A DNA stretch of 64,000 nucleotides from Chryseobacterium caseinilyticum (GCF_014837145.1 NZ_JACYFS010000008.1:62001-126000); one strand, 5' to 3'; shown: positions 25,675 through 35,070, counted from the stretch's first letter. Notes: generated by a model from the letters alone, not told the origin. Program-made: numbers and translations.

Positions 25675-27471
25675 ATGTGTGGAATTGCAGGAATTATAAC
25701 TTCCAATGCCAGAAACTATCATGTAGAAATAAAAAAAATGACCGATGCCATAGCTCATCGTGGTCCCGATTCTGCTGATCATGAGTTTTATGAAAATGCA
25801 GCTTTAGGACATCGTCGGCTTTCTATAATCGATCTTTCTGAAAACGGAAAACAACCCATGTTTTCCAATAACAGAAATGAATGCATAGTTTTGAACGGTG
25901 AAATATATGGTTATCAAAATATCAAAAACCATTATTCAGATTATCCCTACCGCGGAGAGTCAGATACCGAGGTAATTCTTGCCATGTACCAAAGAAGGAA
26001 GGAAAAACTTATTAATGATCTTCCCGGAATGTTTGCATTTGCAATTTGGGATGAAGAGAAACAGGAACTTTTCTGTGCCAGAGACCGCTTTGGTGAAAAA
26101 CCTTTTTATTACGCCGCCGGAAAAAACGGAGAATTTATTTTTGCATCGGAAATAAAAGCTATTCTTGCATCTGGACTGATACAGCCCGTGATTAATCAGG
26201 AAGCACTCTCACATTATCTACAGTACGGCTATGTGAATACTTACCAAAGCATTTATGAGAATATACAGACTTTACCTCCAGCCCATCAATTGATTTATAA
26301 TAATGGAAAAATATCTGTATCAAGATACTACAGTTTGCCTTTTAAAGACCGTACAGTAAGTTTATCTGACGCAAAGGAAGAGTTTGTTTATCTTCTGAGA
26401 AATGCAGTTCAAAAACAACTGATTGCCGATGTTGAAGTAGGGAGCTTTTTAAGCGGTGGTCTGGATTCTTCTTCCATCGTTGCTTTGGTAAATGAATTTC
26501 TGCCTCATCAGACTACATTAAGCTTTGGATATGATCACGAAGACAGTGAGCTCAGATATGCCAAAGAAATCGCTGAGAAATATAAAACCAAACACATTGA
26601 AATTCATGAGAAAAAGAAAGACCTCGCAACTTCTCTTTTAAATATAACACCGTATTTTGATGAACCTTTTGCGGACCGATCTTTTCTTGCACATTATGAG
26701 ATCTGCAGAAATGCAAGAAAAAACTTAACTGTAGTTCTTTCCGGTGATGCGGGTGACGAACTTTTTGGTGGCTACAATTTTTACAGAACCGAAAATGCGC
26801 TGAAAAATCATTTTAGCTACAACAATATCATGGCTAAATTTGGGATGAAATTTTATCGGAATTTTAAACAGATATCTTTTATTTCTCAGAAAAATCTGGA
26901 GCATGACAACATTCTGCAATTTCATCAAAATGATGTGAGAAACACCTTCAGTCTGGCAGAAAGGAAATCATTGGGAGTAGCGGTTAATTTTCAGCAAAAT
27001 TATAGTTTTACCCCTGATTCTGATTCTTTAAATGATATCATGAGAGTGGATCTGGAAAAATATGTTCCCGGAAATATGATGGTGAAATCCGACAGAATGG
27101 CTATGGCTAATTCGTTAGAGGTGCGAACACCATTTTTGGATGTAGATTTTGCCGAATTCTGTATACAGTTACCAGAGCAACTTAAGCTGGATACTGAAAA
27201 CGATAAGATTATTCTTCGTGAATCCATGAATTCTTACTGGACGGAAAGCATCAAAAACAGAAAAAAACAGGGATTCGGAATGCATGTAGAAGACTGGTTT
27301 CAGGAAGATAATTTAATGCGTCTCTCTGATGATCTTCTTAAAAATAAAAATCATAGAGTGTTTGATTACATCGATTTTGATGCAACTCAGAAGTTCTTAG
27401 ACAAAGGGCAAAAACACTGGAATCTTTTACAGCTGGCGCTTTGGGCTGATAATACTAAATCTTTCTTATGA
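25675..27471 (+). CDS. asnB: Asparagine synthase-type glutamine amidotransferase
   Basis: This 598-residue enzyme starts MCGIAGI, so Cys2 is the N-terminal nucleophile after Met removal. The glutaminase domain includes HRGPDS, HRRLSIIDLS and NGEIYGY. The ATP-pyrophosphatase domain carries SFLSGGLDSSSIVAL, VLSGDAGDELFGGYNFYR and SDRMAMANSLEVRTPFLD. In polysaccharide loci such proteins often amidate a uronic acid (WbpS-like), and ugd at the left edge could supply glucuronate. True asparagine synthesis is the alternative. The next gene overlaps its last four bases, tying it to the glycan operon. Confidence 0.9.
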   Translation: MCGIAGIITSNARNYHVEIKKMTDAIAHRGPDSADHEFYENAALGHRRLSIIDLSENGKQPMFSNNRNECIVLNGEIYGYQNIKNHYSDYPYRGESDTEVILAMYQRRKEKLINDLPGMFAFAIWDEEKQELFCARDRFGEKPFYYAAGKNGEFIFASEIKAILASGLIQPVINQEALSHYLQYGYVNTYQSIYENIQTLPPAHQLIYNNGKISVSRYYSLPFKDRTVSLSDAKEEFVYLLRNAVQKQLIADVEVGSFLSGGLDSSSIVALVNEFLPHQTTLSFGYDHEDSELRYAKEIAEKYKTKHIEIHEKKKDLATSLLNITPYFDEPFADRSFLAHYEICRNARKNLTVVLSGDAGDELFGGYNFYRTENALKNHFSYNNIMAKFGMKFYRNFKQISFISQKNLEHDNILQFHQNDVRNTFSLAERKSLGVAVNFQQNYSFTPDSDSLNDIMRVDLEKYVPGNMMVKSDRMAMANSLEVRTPFLDVDFAEFCIQLPEQLKLDTENDKIILRESMNSYWTESIKNRKKQGFGMHVEDWFQEDNLMRLSDDLLKNKNHRVFDYIDFDATQKFLDKGQKHWNLLQLALWADNTKSFL

Positions 27472-28415
27472 AATTAAACATTTCTGTTGTAATTCCGGTC
27501 TATAATGCATCTCTGTATCTCCGTAACGCTGTAAATTCTGCAATACAGTTTGATGAGGTACAGGAAGTAATATTGGTAGAGGATCTTTCCACTGATGACT
27601 CTTTTGCAATTTGTGAGCAGTTAGTTTCAGAAGACCCGAGGATAAAGCTCTTTCAGCATCCAGACAAAGCCAATCATGGAGCAGCAGCTTCAAGAAATTT
27701 AGGTATAGAAAAAGCGCAGTCAGAATATATTGCTTTTTTAGATGCTGATGATTACTATCTTCCCAACCGCTTTCAGGCAGAGAAAAACATTTTTGAAGAT
27801 CCGAAAACCGAGGGCGTATTCGGTGCGCTTGGAGTAGAATATTTATCAGAAAAAGGCAGAGAAGAATTTCAGAATAAATTTAAAGACACTGCTCTTACCA
27901 CCGTCAAGTTTGCAGCTGAAGGTGAAGAAATCTTTAAAGGGTTACTGGGACTTTCTACAAATACGTTTGGCTCTTTTTTTCATCTCAATACTCTTACAGT
28001 AAAAAAATCTTCTCTTGCAAATCACAGGTTTAATGAAGATTTACGTGTACACCAGGATTCAGATTTTATAATCAAACTTTCATATCACAGTTATCTGAAA
28101 ACAGGAATTATAGATAACGCTATTGCAATAAGAGGCGTACATGACAACAACAGAATAACAAAGATAAAACCCTATTCAGAAAAATTTTACCGCAACAACC
28201 TTCTCCTGCAAAAATCACTTTACCAATGGAGTAAATCTGCTTCCCTGAACAATACTTATCGAAAAAAAATAAAATTAGATTATCTGAGCTTCGGAATTGC
28301 CTGTAAAAAAGGGATTTCTAAATGGTTCTCTTTTTTCAAAACCGTGTTACGCTACCCGGAATTTATCAGAACAAAATATCGTTTTCATGCTTTAAACAAA
28401 CATATTGATGATTAA
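27468..28415 (+). CDS. Family 2 glycosyltransferase (paralogue of the 30777 gene)
   Basis: This 315-residue GT-A transferase has ISVVIPVYNASLYLRNA, EVILVEDLSTDDSFAI, FQHPDKANHGAAASRNLGIEK and FLDADDYYLPNRFQAE. The FxHPDxxNHGAxASRNLGIEK segment and FLDADDYYLPNRF recur nearly unchanged in the gene at 30777, so the two are paralogues. The acceptor side has DLRVHQDSDFIIKLSYHSYL. It overlaps the AsnB gene by four bases and the next gene by eight. Confidence 0.9.
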   Translation: MKLNISVVIPVYNASLYLRNAVNSAIQFDEVQEVILVEDLSTDDSFAICEQLVSEDPRIKLFQHPDKANHGAAASRNLGIEKAQSEYIAFLDADDYYLPNRFQAEKNIFEDPKTEGVFGALGVEYLSEKGREEFQNKFKDTALTTVKFAAEGEEIFKGLLGLSTNTFGSFFHLNTLTVKKSSLANHRFNEDLRVHQDSDFIIKLSYHSYLKTGIIDNAIAIRGVHDNNRITKIKPYSEKFYRNNLLLQKSLYQWSKSASLNNTYRKKIKLDYLSFGIACKKGISKWFSFFKTVLRYPEFIRTKYRFHALNKHIDD

Positions 28416-29481
28416 AAAAATAAGATTGTTGAAAGCCCTTCTACATGATTCAGCAGCATTCATCCGGCTAAAGCTCAAAACAACTGATCCAAACAGCAAA
28501 GCACTGCTTGTAAATTTCGAAAATCCTCAACTTTATCATCGTTTTTTTTATACGATGCTCAAATTTTACAGACTGGCCGGCTACACTGTTTTTTACCCGA
28601 TGAGTTTTTCTACATTCAGAAATCTCAGAAATAAAGACAGATATCTCAGTCTCATTGTCCGGGAAGACAATTTTTTAGATTTAAATGTAAAAAATCTGCC
28701 TGAAGATTTTGTTGAAATTACAGACCGCATTTTCAGTCCGGATTATTTTTCAGATTATTTTGATAAAAAAAATAATACTGAAAATTCTTTCCACGTTCCT
28801 ATGAGTTTTCATCCTTTCATGTACAATCAGGAGATTTGGGACTTAAATGTGGATACTGAAAGAAAGAGGTTCAACGCTATCTTCTGCTACGGTAATTTTG
28901 ATTCTAAAGCTTATCTGGATATTAAGAAAACCGATTTTAAAGTAATTCCCAGAACAGAATTGCTGAAATTCTTTCAGAACAAAGACAACTATCTTGAGGC
29001 ATTTTCAGAAGAAAAAATTACATCTAAAAGCAAGGAAGAACTTGACAGAAAATATGTTTTTGCAATAAAAGAAAACTACGGAATTGCTATGAACGATGTA
29101 AGAGAGCACCTCTCCTATTTCAATTTTTATCTTTGCTGTCCGGGGGTTGTGATGCCTTTATGCCACAATGTAATTGAAGCAATGTCAGTTGGTACAATCC
29201 CTCTGATCGAAAAGGAATATGCCCAGGTGATGTATCCCAATTTACAGGATAGAGTGAATGCCATAATTTTTGATGATTTGGAGCATCTGAATCAAATACT
29301 TGCAGATAAACTCTTCAATTTATCTGAAGAAGAAATTTCTTCTTTAAAAAAGAATGTTCTTGAGTATTACAAAAAATACCTTACCCCTGAGGGAGTTGTG
29401 AAAAACATTAATAATAGTATTCACAATAAAAAACTGATTTATCTGCAGGCTGAGCATAGAAGTGTAAAATTTAAAAAATAA
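28408..29481 (+). CDS. Putative glycosyltransferase, unrecognised GT-B-like family
   Basis: This 357-residue protein does not match a family I can name with confidence. The C-terminal region YLCCPGVVMPLCHNVIEAMSVGTIPLIE resembles exostosin/GT-B donor sites, where a conserved Glu or Pro-Gly-x5-N-x-EAM-x-GT-IP pattern contacts the nucleotide (key residues quoted here: EAMSVGTIPLI). The N-terminal FYRLAGYTVFYPMS resembles a Rossmann beginning. ATG 28408 was preferred to TTG 28405. It lies between the two paralogous GT2 genes, and the sequence suggests a sugar transferase with an unknown donor. Confidence 0.6.
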   Translation: MIKKIRLLKALLHDSAAFIRLKLKTTDPNSKALLVNFENPQLYHRFFYTMLKFYRLAGYTVFYPMSFSTFRNLRNKDRYLSLIVREDNFLDLNVKNLPEDFVEITDRIFSPDYFSDYFDKKNNTENSFHVPMSFHPFMYNQEIWDLNVDTERKRFNAIFCYGNFDSKAYLDIKKTDFKVIPRTELLKFFQNKDNYLEAFSEEKITSKSKEELDRKYVFAIKENYGIAMNDVREHLSYFNFYLCCPGVVMPLCHNVIEAMSVGTIPLIEKEYAQVMYPNLQDRVNAIIFDDLEHLNQILADKLFNLSEEEISSLKKNVLEYYKKYLTPEGVVKNINNSIHNKKLIYLQAEHRSVKFKK

Positions 29482-29551
29482 ATTTACTAAGGTGCAGAAA
29501 TTTATCAAAACTGTATAATACTATTACACAACGGAATCTGAAAATATCCGA

Positions 29552-30772
29552 ATGAATTCTTTTAAGAAACATTTCACAATATCAACCCTGCTTTTATCTT
29601 CCCAATTGATTATTTTGATTTGGAAAATTGCCGATGATCTGGCAAAAGGCTTTGCTTTTGACAGCTGGAATGTTACCGAGCTTCTAATCAATTATGAAGG
29701 AGGATTTGTACGACGCGGGCTCTTAGGCCAGATTGTCTTTGAATCTCTCAAATTTATTGCCCTTTCTCCTTATCAGGCAGTTATCCTGATTTGTTTACTG
29801 AGTATTGCATTCTATTTTTATTTATTTACCAAAGGTTTTCTTAAAAAGAAAATTCCGCTTTTTATTATTCCATCGGTACTTTTATTGGGAACTCCTGTTC
29901 TCACCGCTGAATGGATACGAAAAGACATTCTGATCGTGCTTTTTTTTATCGCCTGTGTCAAAATTTATTTTTTACAAAAAAAATATTCTGTACTTCTCAG
30001 CGCCGCATTACTCGCCGTGGGAATTTTTGTTCACGAGTCTTTATTCTTTCTTACTTTTCCGACCCTTATTTTATTCAATTTATTAACGTATAAATCTTCA
30101 TCTTTGTCCACCGGGAAACTGCTTCCATTTTTAATTCCATTTTCAGCGTTTTTATTAGCCTGTCTTTTCAGCGGAAATCAGGAGGTTACCAATGCAATTT
30201 TAGACTCATGGTCTATAAAAGATAAGTCCGTGGAAAATGCGGTTACGTCTCTGTCATGGTCTTTAGAATTCGGTGTCCGAATTGCTTTTGCTCAGGGAAA
30301 AGCATTTACAGACAATGGGCTGATATTTCCTCCCCTTATCTGGTTATTGGTTTTGTCATGCGTTTTCTATCTGCTCGTGAATATTGCAACCTTTCAAAAC
30401 GACAGACAAAAATGTCTGAAATACAGAAAGTTTATGATTGCGTTGGTTTCTTTTCAATTGCTGTCAGTAGCTCCATTATTCATTCTTGGATGCGACTATG
30501 GAAGGTGGATCTTCTATTGGTCTTCAATCTCAATTGCAACGTTTCTTTTCACTCCTGAAAAAACGGTCGATATGATTAATAGCTATATAAAGATTAAAGA
30601 TTCATTCTTTACAGAATCCATTATTTTTTCCTCAGATAAAAGAGGAATTTACATCCTTTTCCTTGTTGTTGGGATTCCTTCATTTATCATGAATACTCAA
30701 AACTATCTTAATTCTACTTTTATTTATCAGTTCATTATTAAATTAAGCTTTATCTTTAATCTTTTTATCTAA
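29552..30772 (+). CDS. Polytopic membrane protein of a polysaccharide locus
   Basis: This 406-residue protein has about nine to ten hydrophobic segments. The first periplasmic loop has FDSWNVTELLINYEGGFVRRGLLGQ, with the NYxGGFVRRGLLG motif seen in uncharacterised membrane proteins of bacterial glycan loci (quoted here in part: NYEGGFVRRGLLG). A further conserved spot is EWIRKDILIV. It could be a polymerase, a ligase or a GT-C transferase; the sequence does not decide. It starts 70 bases after the previous stop and four bases before the second paralogous GT2. Confidence 0.7.
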   Translation: MNSFKKHFTISTLLLSSQLIILIWKIADDLAKGFAFDSWNVTELLINYEGGFVRRGLLGQIVFESLKFIALSPYQAVILICLLSIAFYFYLFTKGFLKKKIPLFIIPSVLLLGTPVLTAEWIRKDILIVLFFIACVKIYFLQKKYSVLLSAALLAVGIFVHESLFFLTFPTLILFNLLTYKSSSLSTGKLLPFLIPFSAFLLACLFSGNQEVTNAILDSWSIKDKSVENAVTSLSWSLEFGVRIAFAQGKAFTDNGLIFPPLIWLLVLSCVFYLLVNIATFQNDRQKCLKYRKFMIALVSFQLLSVAPLFILGCDYGRWIFYWSSISIATFLFTPEKTVDMINSYIKIKDSFFTESIIFSSDKRGIYILFLVVGIPSFIMNTQNYLNSTFIYQFIIKLSFIFNLFI

Positions 30773-30776
30773 GAAC

Positions 30777-31718
30777 ATGAAAATTTCCGTCATCATTCCC
30801 GTTTACAACGCTGAAAAATATATTGAAAAGGCTGTAGAATCTGCACTTCAGTTTGACGAAGTTTTTGAAGTGCTTTTAATAGAAGATCAGTCTCCTGATA
30901 ATGCGCTCGAAGTCTGCAAAAGACTGGCAGATCAATACAGGAGGGTAAAACTTTTCCAACATCCTGACAAAAAAAACCATGGTGCAGGAGCCAGCAGAAA
31001 CCTGGGAATTGAAAAATCAACCGGTGATTTTATCGCGTTTCTGGATGCCGACGACTATTATCTGCCCAACAGATTTAATGCAGAACGAGAACTTTTCAAA
31101 AATCCTGATGTAGAGGGTGTATATGGTGCAATTGGGGTACACTATTATTCTGAAAGAGCAAAGGAGCAATATTTCAAAGTATTTGGTGACCGTCTCACCA
31201 CGGTCTATAAAAAACATCATCCAAAGGATGTATTCCCGGGTCAACTCAACATGAATGGCAGTTTTGGACTCTTCAGTATCGATGCTTTAACCTTAAAACG
31301 AAAATCTTTGTTGGAGAAAGTAAAACCTTTGTTTAAAACCCATCTAAGACTGCATCAGGACACAGAATTGCTTTTCAGAAGTTCTTTTTATCTGAATTTT
31401 TATGCAGGGATTTTAGACGAAGCTGTTGCAATGAGGGGTGTACATGAGAATAACCGGATTACACAGGTCGACACAAAAAAAGTTAAACCTTCAAAATCAC
31501 GGGTACTGCTTTGGGAAGAAGTAAACAGATGGGCACAGGGCGAAGATTTAATTAAAGGTGACATCAAAAAACATATTGAAAGAACACATCGCAGTTGGGA
31601 AATTGCCAATGCTCCTTTTTTAACAAAATGGGGAATGATATTAAAATATTTAATTGTGGATTTCAAGAATATCAGGTCAGGCCTTTACAATATTAATTTC
31701 CGTAAAGACTTATGGTAA
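30777..31718 (+). CDS. Family 2 glycosyltransferase (paralogue of the 27468 gene)
   Basis: This 313-residue GT-A transferase has ISVIIPVYNAEKYIEKAV, VLLIEDQSPDNALEV, LFQHPDKKNHGAGASRNLG and FLDADDYYLPNRFNAE. It shares long identical stretches with the gene at 27468, including GVHENNRIT against GVHDNNRIT near the C-terminus. It is the last plus-strand gene of this run: a hairpin with U-tracts on both sides follows the stop, separating it from the convergent minus-strand genes. The duplicated pair may add two neighbouring, similar sugars. Confidence 0.9.
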   Translation: MKISVIIPVYNAEKYIEKAVESALQFDEVFEVLLIEDQSPDNALEVCKRLADQYRRVKLFQHPDKKNHGAGASRNLGIEKSTGDFIAFLDADDYYLPNRFNAERELFKNPDVEGVYGAIGVHYYSERAKEQYFKVFGDRLTTVYKKHHPKDVFPGQLNMNGSFGLFSIDALTLKRKSLLEKVKPLFKTHLRLHQDTELLFRSSFYLNFYAGILDEAVAMRGVHENNRITQVDTKKVKPSKSRVLLWEEVNRWAQGEDLIKGDIKKHIERTHRSWEIANAPFLTKWGMILKYLIVDFKNIRSGLYNINFRKDLW

Positions 31719-31724
31719 GCCCCT

Positions 31725-31768
31725 AAAAAAACTTATCATTCTGTAATCAGAACGCAGAAGTTTTTTAA
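31725..31768. terminator. Bidirectional terminator between convergent genes
   Basis: AAAAAACTT (31726-31734) pairs with AAGTTTTTT (31758-31766), and an inner TTCTG/CAGAA stem (31739-31743 with 31748-31752) strengthens it. A-run and T-run flanks suit termination on either strand, between the GT2 stop at 31718 and the minus-strand gene ending at 31825. Confidence 0.75.
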
Positions 31769-31824
31769 TTATAGAAGTATGAATATCTACCTAAACATCT
31801 CTTCACATCCGCAATACTAACCAT

Positions 31825-32745
31825 CTATTTCAACCTCCTGCTCTGCAAAATAGAGTCTGCGATCTGAGCCGAAAAAACTTTGGAAGACTCTTTATGCATG
31901 TGATTTCCATCGGTGTAGGTGTAATTTCCGTAGTCTTTTGAAAAATTGAAATAATCAATACTGTATTTCAAAGCCACACTCTTCATCATATTGTTGAAGT
32001 CCGGAAACTTCTCATCCTCAATTTTTGTGATGCCCTGTGCAGCTGGAATTCTCACGATATAAACCTTGCCTTTCTTCTGCAGGAAAGTAATAATATTTTT
32101 AAAAGCAGTCAGTCTTTCTTCTGATTGGTGGTGGTCTGCAGCGAGTTTTCTATAAAACTCAATTTTCTTTTCTGTTCTTATTTTTACAGAATCTTTTGCC
32201 ATACTGATGTTTACTTCCATCCATCCGTCGTCGTGAAGGAATGTGTTGGAGCGGCCAACCTCAGCTCTTTCCAGATAAATTTTAAACCAGCTCCTTCTGT
32301 AATTTCTCAGCAGATATTCGTAGTTGGGTGACATGCTGTAATACTGCATGCTTTTAAATGGCGATTTCTGTTCAGGAAATTCTTCCTCATTCTTAACTCT
32401 ATTGTGTAATGCCAGATTCCAGGGATCAACAGTAAGGATGAAGATTCCCTCTTTTGTTTCAGGGTCAATCTTCTTTTTCAGGGCTTCAAAATAAATCTTA
32501 CCATAGGGAGACTGCACAATATTTAGAGAAAAATTATCAAATTTGCCGGACAGCTTATCACCTAACACACCAGATACCACAGCCTGAGATCCTCTGGAAT
32601 CGCCCATGATGATGTTTTGAGGTTTGGGAACGGCAAAATGCATGTAATTATCATCTGTATTTCCATCTGCATAACTACCCAAGACAGCATGTAGAACAAT
32701 AATCCCCAATAGGTAAACGGATATTTTTTGTAAAAACTTTTTCAT
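31825..32745 (-). CDS. SGNH-like periplasmic protein, partner of the MBOAT acyltransferase
   Basis: This 306-residue protein starts MKKFLQKISVYLLGIIVLHAVLG, a signal anchor, so it faces the periplasm. PQNIIMGDSRGSQAV has a GDSxxS block resembling the SGNH nucleophile region. TDGNHMHKESS near the C-terminus places Asp and His as in DltD/AlgX-type acyltransferases. It begins one base after the MBOAT stop. Such pairs move an acyl group, usually acetyl, from the cytoplasmic side to an exported polysaccharide. The frame stays open upstream to 32826, but that part overlaps the MBOAT end and the start at 32745 is favoured. The MBOAT partner carries a nonsense codon, so this protein may now lack its donor. 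Confidence 0.75.
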   Translation of the reverse strand: MKKFLQKISVYLLGIIVLHAVLGSYADGNTDDNYMHFAVPKPQNIIMGDSRGSQAVVSGVLGDKLSGKFDNFSLNIVQSPYGKIYFEALKKKIDPETKEGIFILTVDPWNLALHNRVKNEEEFPEQKSPFKSMQYYSMSPNYEYLLRNYRRSWFKIYLERAEVGRSNTFLHDDGWMEVNISMAKDSVKIRTEKKIEFYRKLAADHHQSEERLTAFKNIITFLQKKGKVYIVRIPAAQGITKIEDEKFPDFNNMMKSVALKYSIDYFNFSKDYGNYTYTDGNHMHKESSKVFSAQIADSILQSRRLK

Positions 32746-32746
32746 G

Positions 32747-34180
32747 CTAAAACTGAAAATAGATAAACTCATTGTTGCCGAAATTCGCATACCGTAGTAT
32801 GACGAAAATACTAAAAACATAAACAACTCTTCTCACCCACGGATGAAACCTCCTGATTTCAAGACCATGAAAACGTTCCCGGTTAAACCATTCCACTGCC
32901 ATCATCAAAACAATGAGTATCATAACCTTAAATGGTAACTGATACGGCAGAGCTGGCGATTTAAAATCAAATATACGGCTGATATAATCGACCGCCTGTG
33001 TTACAGACTCTGATCTGAAAAATATCCATGCAAAACAGGTAAGAATAAATGTTATAGCAATCTGAAAAACTTCCTTTATGTTTGGGAAAAGCTTACCCAT
33101 AGCCGCAACTTCAATATTCGTTCGGTTTCTGTCTGTTATTAGAAGAGGCATGAAATACAGTGCATTCAGAAATCCCCATACAATAAATGTCCAGTTGGCT
33201 CCATGCCAGAATCCTGAAAGCAGAAATATGATGAAAGTGTTCCTGATTTTCATCAGAAGTCCACCCTTACTGCCGCCCAACGGGATGTAAACGTAATCTC
33301 TGAACCATGATGAGAGTGAAATGTGCCATCTCCTCCAAAACTCTGCAATATCTCTAGAGAAATATGGGAACGCAAAATTCTTAAGCAGTTCTATACCAAA
33401 TAATCTTGATACTCCCAGCGCAATATCAGAATATCCCGAAAAGTCACCGTAAATCTAGAAAGCAAACAAGACTGCACCTATTATCAATGTTACAGGATTT
33501 TGATTTTCATAATTATTGAAAATATCATTAACCAAATGAGCACAATTATCGGCGATAACCATTTTCTTGAAAAACCCCCATAAAATCTGGCGTAAGCCAT
33601 CCGCAGCCTGCTCGTAGCTGAAAATCCGCTTTTTCTGAATCTGTGGCAGAAGATGTGTTGCCCTTTCAATTGGCCCTGCAACAAGCAATGGAAAATAGCT
33701 TACAAAAACAGCATAATCTATAAAATTCTTTTCAGCACTGATGCGTTTCTTGTAAACGTCAATAATGTAGGATAAACCATGAAAAGTGTAAAAAGAGATT
33801 CCGACAGGAAGAACGATACTCAGAAGCCATACATTGACACCCAATCCAAATCCCGCCAACAGTTCTGAAAAACTGTCAATGAAAAAATTGTAATATTTAA
33901 AAAAACCTAAGAAACCCAGATTGATACCGATGCTTAAAATAAGCCAGAATTTTGCCCTGCTTTTTATAGTACTGCGGTCAATCTGTAAGGCAGAAAAATA
34001 GTCTAACCCTATAGAAAAGATCAGTAGGAATAGAAACCTCCAGTCCCAGCAGGCATAGAAATAGAAACTGGCCAGCAGTAAAAGACGGTTTTGATTCTCA
34101 TATTTTTTATTGAAAATGAACCAATAGAGAAAAAATACTACTGGCAAGAAAATAAGAAAGCCTAAGGAATTAAAGAGCAT
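32747..34180 (-). pseudogene. MBOAT family O-acyltransferase interrupted by an in-frame TAG
   Basis: Reading from 34180, the frame gives a normal AlgI/DltB-like MBOAT of 477 codons except that codon 242 (33455-33457) is TAG. The frame continues without shift: ...LFAF-stop-IYGDFSGYSDIALG... in a region where Gln (CAG) is the usual residue, so one C-to-T change explains it. Both conserved His residues lie downstream of the stop, in FWRRWHISL (codon 286) and SGFWHGANW (codon 326). Translation ending at 242 would thus lose the active site. Nothing else is damaged, which fits a very recent mutation, a sequencing error or suppression. The second half cannot start by itself as a normal enzyme. Confidence 0.85.
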
Positions 34181-34236
34181 AAAATTTCGGTCTATTTAAG
34201 TTAGAAATTTTAATATCACAAAAGATCCATTAAATT

Positions 34237-35007
34237 TTACTTCACAAAAACCCCAACATATTTTCCTTCAAACTCCACCACCGTCGGCGTAATTTTTTCC
34301 TGCTCACAAAAATCCTGAAAAGCAGAATTATCATTAATGTCATCAGAAATAAAAACACCTCCTTTTCTTAATCTTGGGTAAAGTGTTTCGTACGCCCACT
34401 TCATACCTTCATAAGATTTGTCGGAATCATAGTGTACAACATCGATTTCTCCGCTTTCCTTTAAAATTTTAGGTAAAGATTCACGGTCTGCGTGACGGAA
34501 GAGTTTCCAGTTGGATTTTAAATTTTCAGGAACTACACAACCAACGTACTGATCGCCATTTTGCCCTAAATAAGGCATATCTGAACTATACAAAGTTCCG
34601 TTTCTTTTCTGCAGGGAAGTGAGCGTGGCAAAAGAACTCCAGCCATAAGCTACTCCTGTTTCAATTACCGCTCTTGCCTTAGTAAATTCACAGGCACTGT
34701 ATAAAAGTTCAAGCGCACCGGCACCACCCATTTTTATCGGGCAGGCGTTTTGGGTATCTAAAGCTTTTTGAAATTCCGCAGGATATTTTTCTGAGAAAGA
34801 CTGAAAATTAATATTAAAAAGTTGCTTTATAGCATCCTTCTGACTAACAGCAATTTGCGAAGCCCAAAGATTCGTCTTTTCCTTGCCTTTAAACGCGCTG
34901 TTCCGGTTAAAAATATTTTTGATTATTTTTCTTCCTAATTCAGGATACAGATCAGGACGTTTCGCATAGCCTATAAAAGTCTTGAAAACTCGGGTTATTT
35001 CGCTCAC
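34237..35007 (-). CDS. Class I SAM-dependent methyltransferase
   Basis: This 256-residue methyltransferase of the Methyltransf_24 kind has AVIETGVAYGWSSFATL as the SAM loop, LYSSDMPYLGQ, VVHYDSDKSYEGM and LRKGGVFISDDIND. I chose the GTG at 35007: it gives a start (M)SEITRVFKTFIGYAKRPDLYPELG, whereas the TTG at 35028 lies within a promoter box (TATTTTTG at 35026-35033). It is upstream of the MBOAT gene by 56 bases and may be transcribed with it. The target is probably a sugar hydroxyl or carboxyl, as judged only by context. Confidence 0.8.
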   Translation of the reverse strand: MSEITRVFKTFIGYAKRPDLYPELGRKIIKNIFNRNSAFKGKEKTNLWASQIAVSQKDAIKQLFNINFQSFSEKYPAEFQKALDTQNACPIKMGGAGALELLYSACEFTKARAVIETGVAYGWSSFATLTSLQKRNGTLYSSDMPYLGQNGDQYVGCVVPENLKSNWKLFRHADRESLPKILKESGEIDVVHYDSDKSYEGMKWAYETLYPRLRKGGVFISDDINDNSAFQDFCEQEKITPTVVEFEGKYVGVFVK

Positions 35008-35025
35008 AGTGTTATTATTAATGTG

Positions 35026-35033
35026 CAAAAATA
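35026..35033 (-). promoter_or_regulatory. Promoter -7 box (TATTTTTG) for the minus-strand methyltransferase/MBOAT group
   Basis: The plus-strand CAAAAATA reads TATTTTTG on the minus strand, matching TAnnTTTG. It ends 18 bases before the GTG start at 35007. It is divergent from the plus-strand promoter at 35063, with about 30 bases between the two boxes. Confidence 0.5.
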
Positions 35034-35062
35034 AAGATTTTTATCAGATTGAGCAGATTATT

Positions 35063-35070
35063 TATCTTTG
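35063..35070 (+). promoter_or_regulatory. Promoter -7 box (TATCTTTG) for the 35106 operon
   Basis: TATCTTTG fits TAnnTTTG and ends 35 bases before the ATG at 35106. The same octamer precedes the 12361 operon. No clear -33 TTG at the right distance. Confidence 0.5.

Noticed and set aside
32746..32826. Upstream extension of the SGNH-like gene to 32826
   Set aside because: It overlaps the end of the MBOAT gene in another frame. ATG 32745 gives a proper signal anchor one base after the MBOAT stop.
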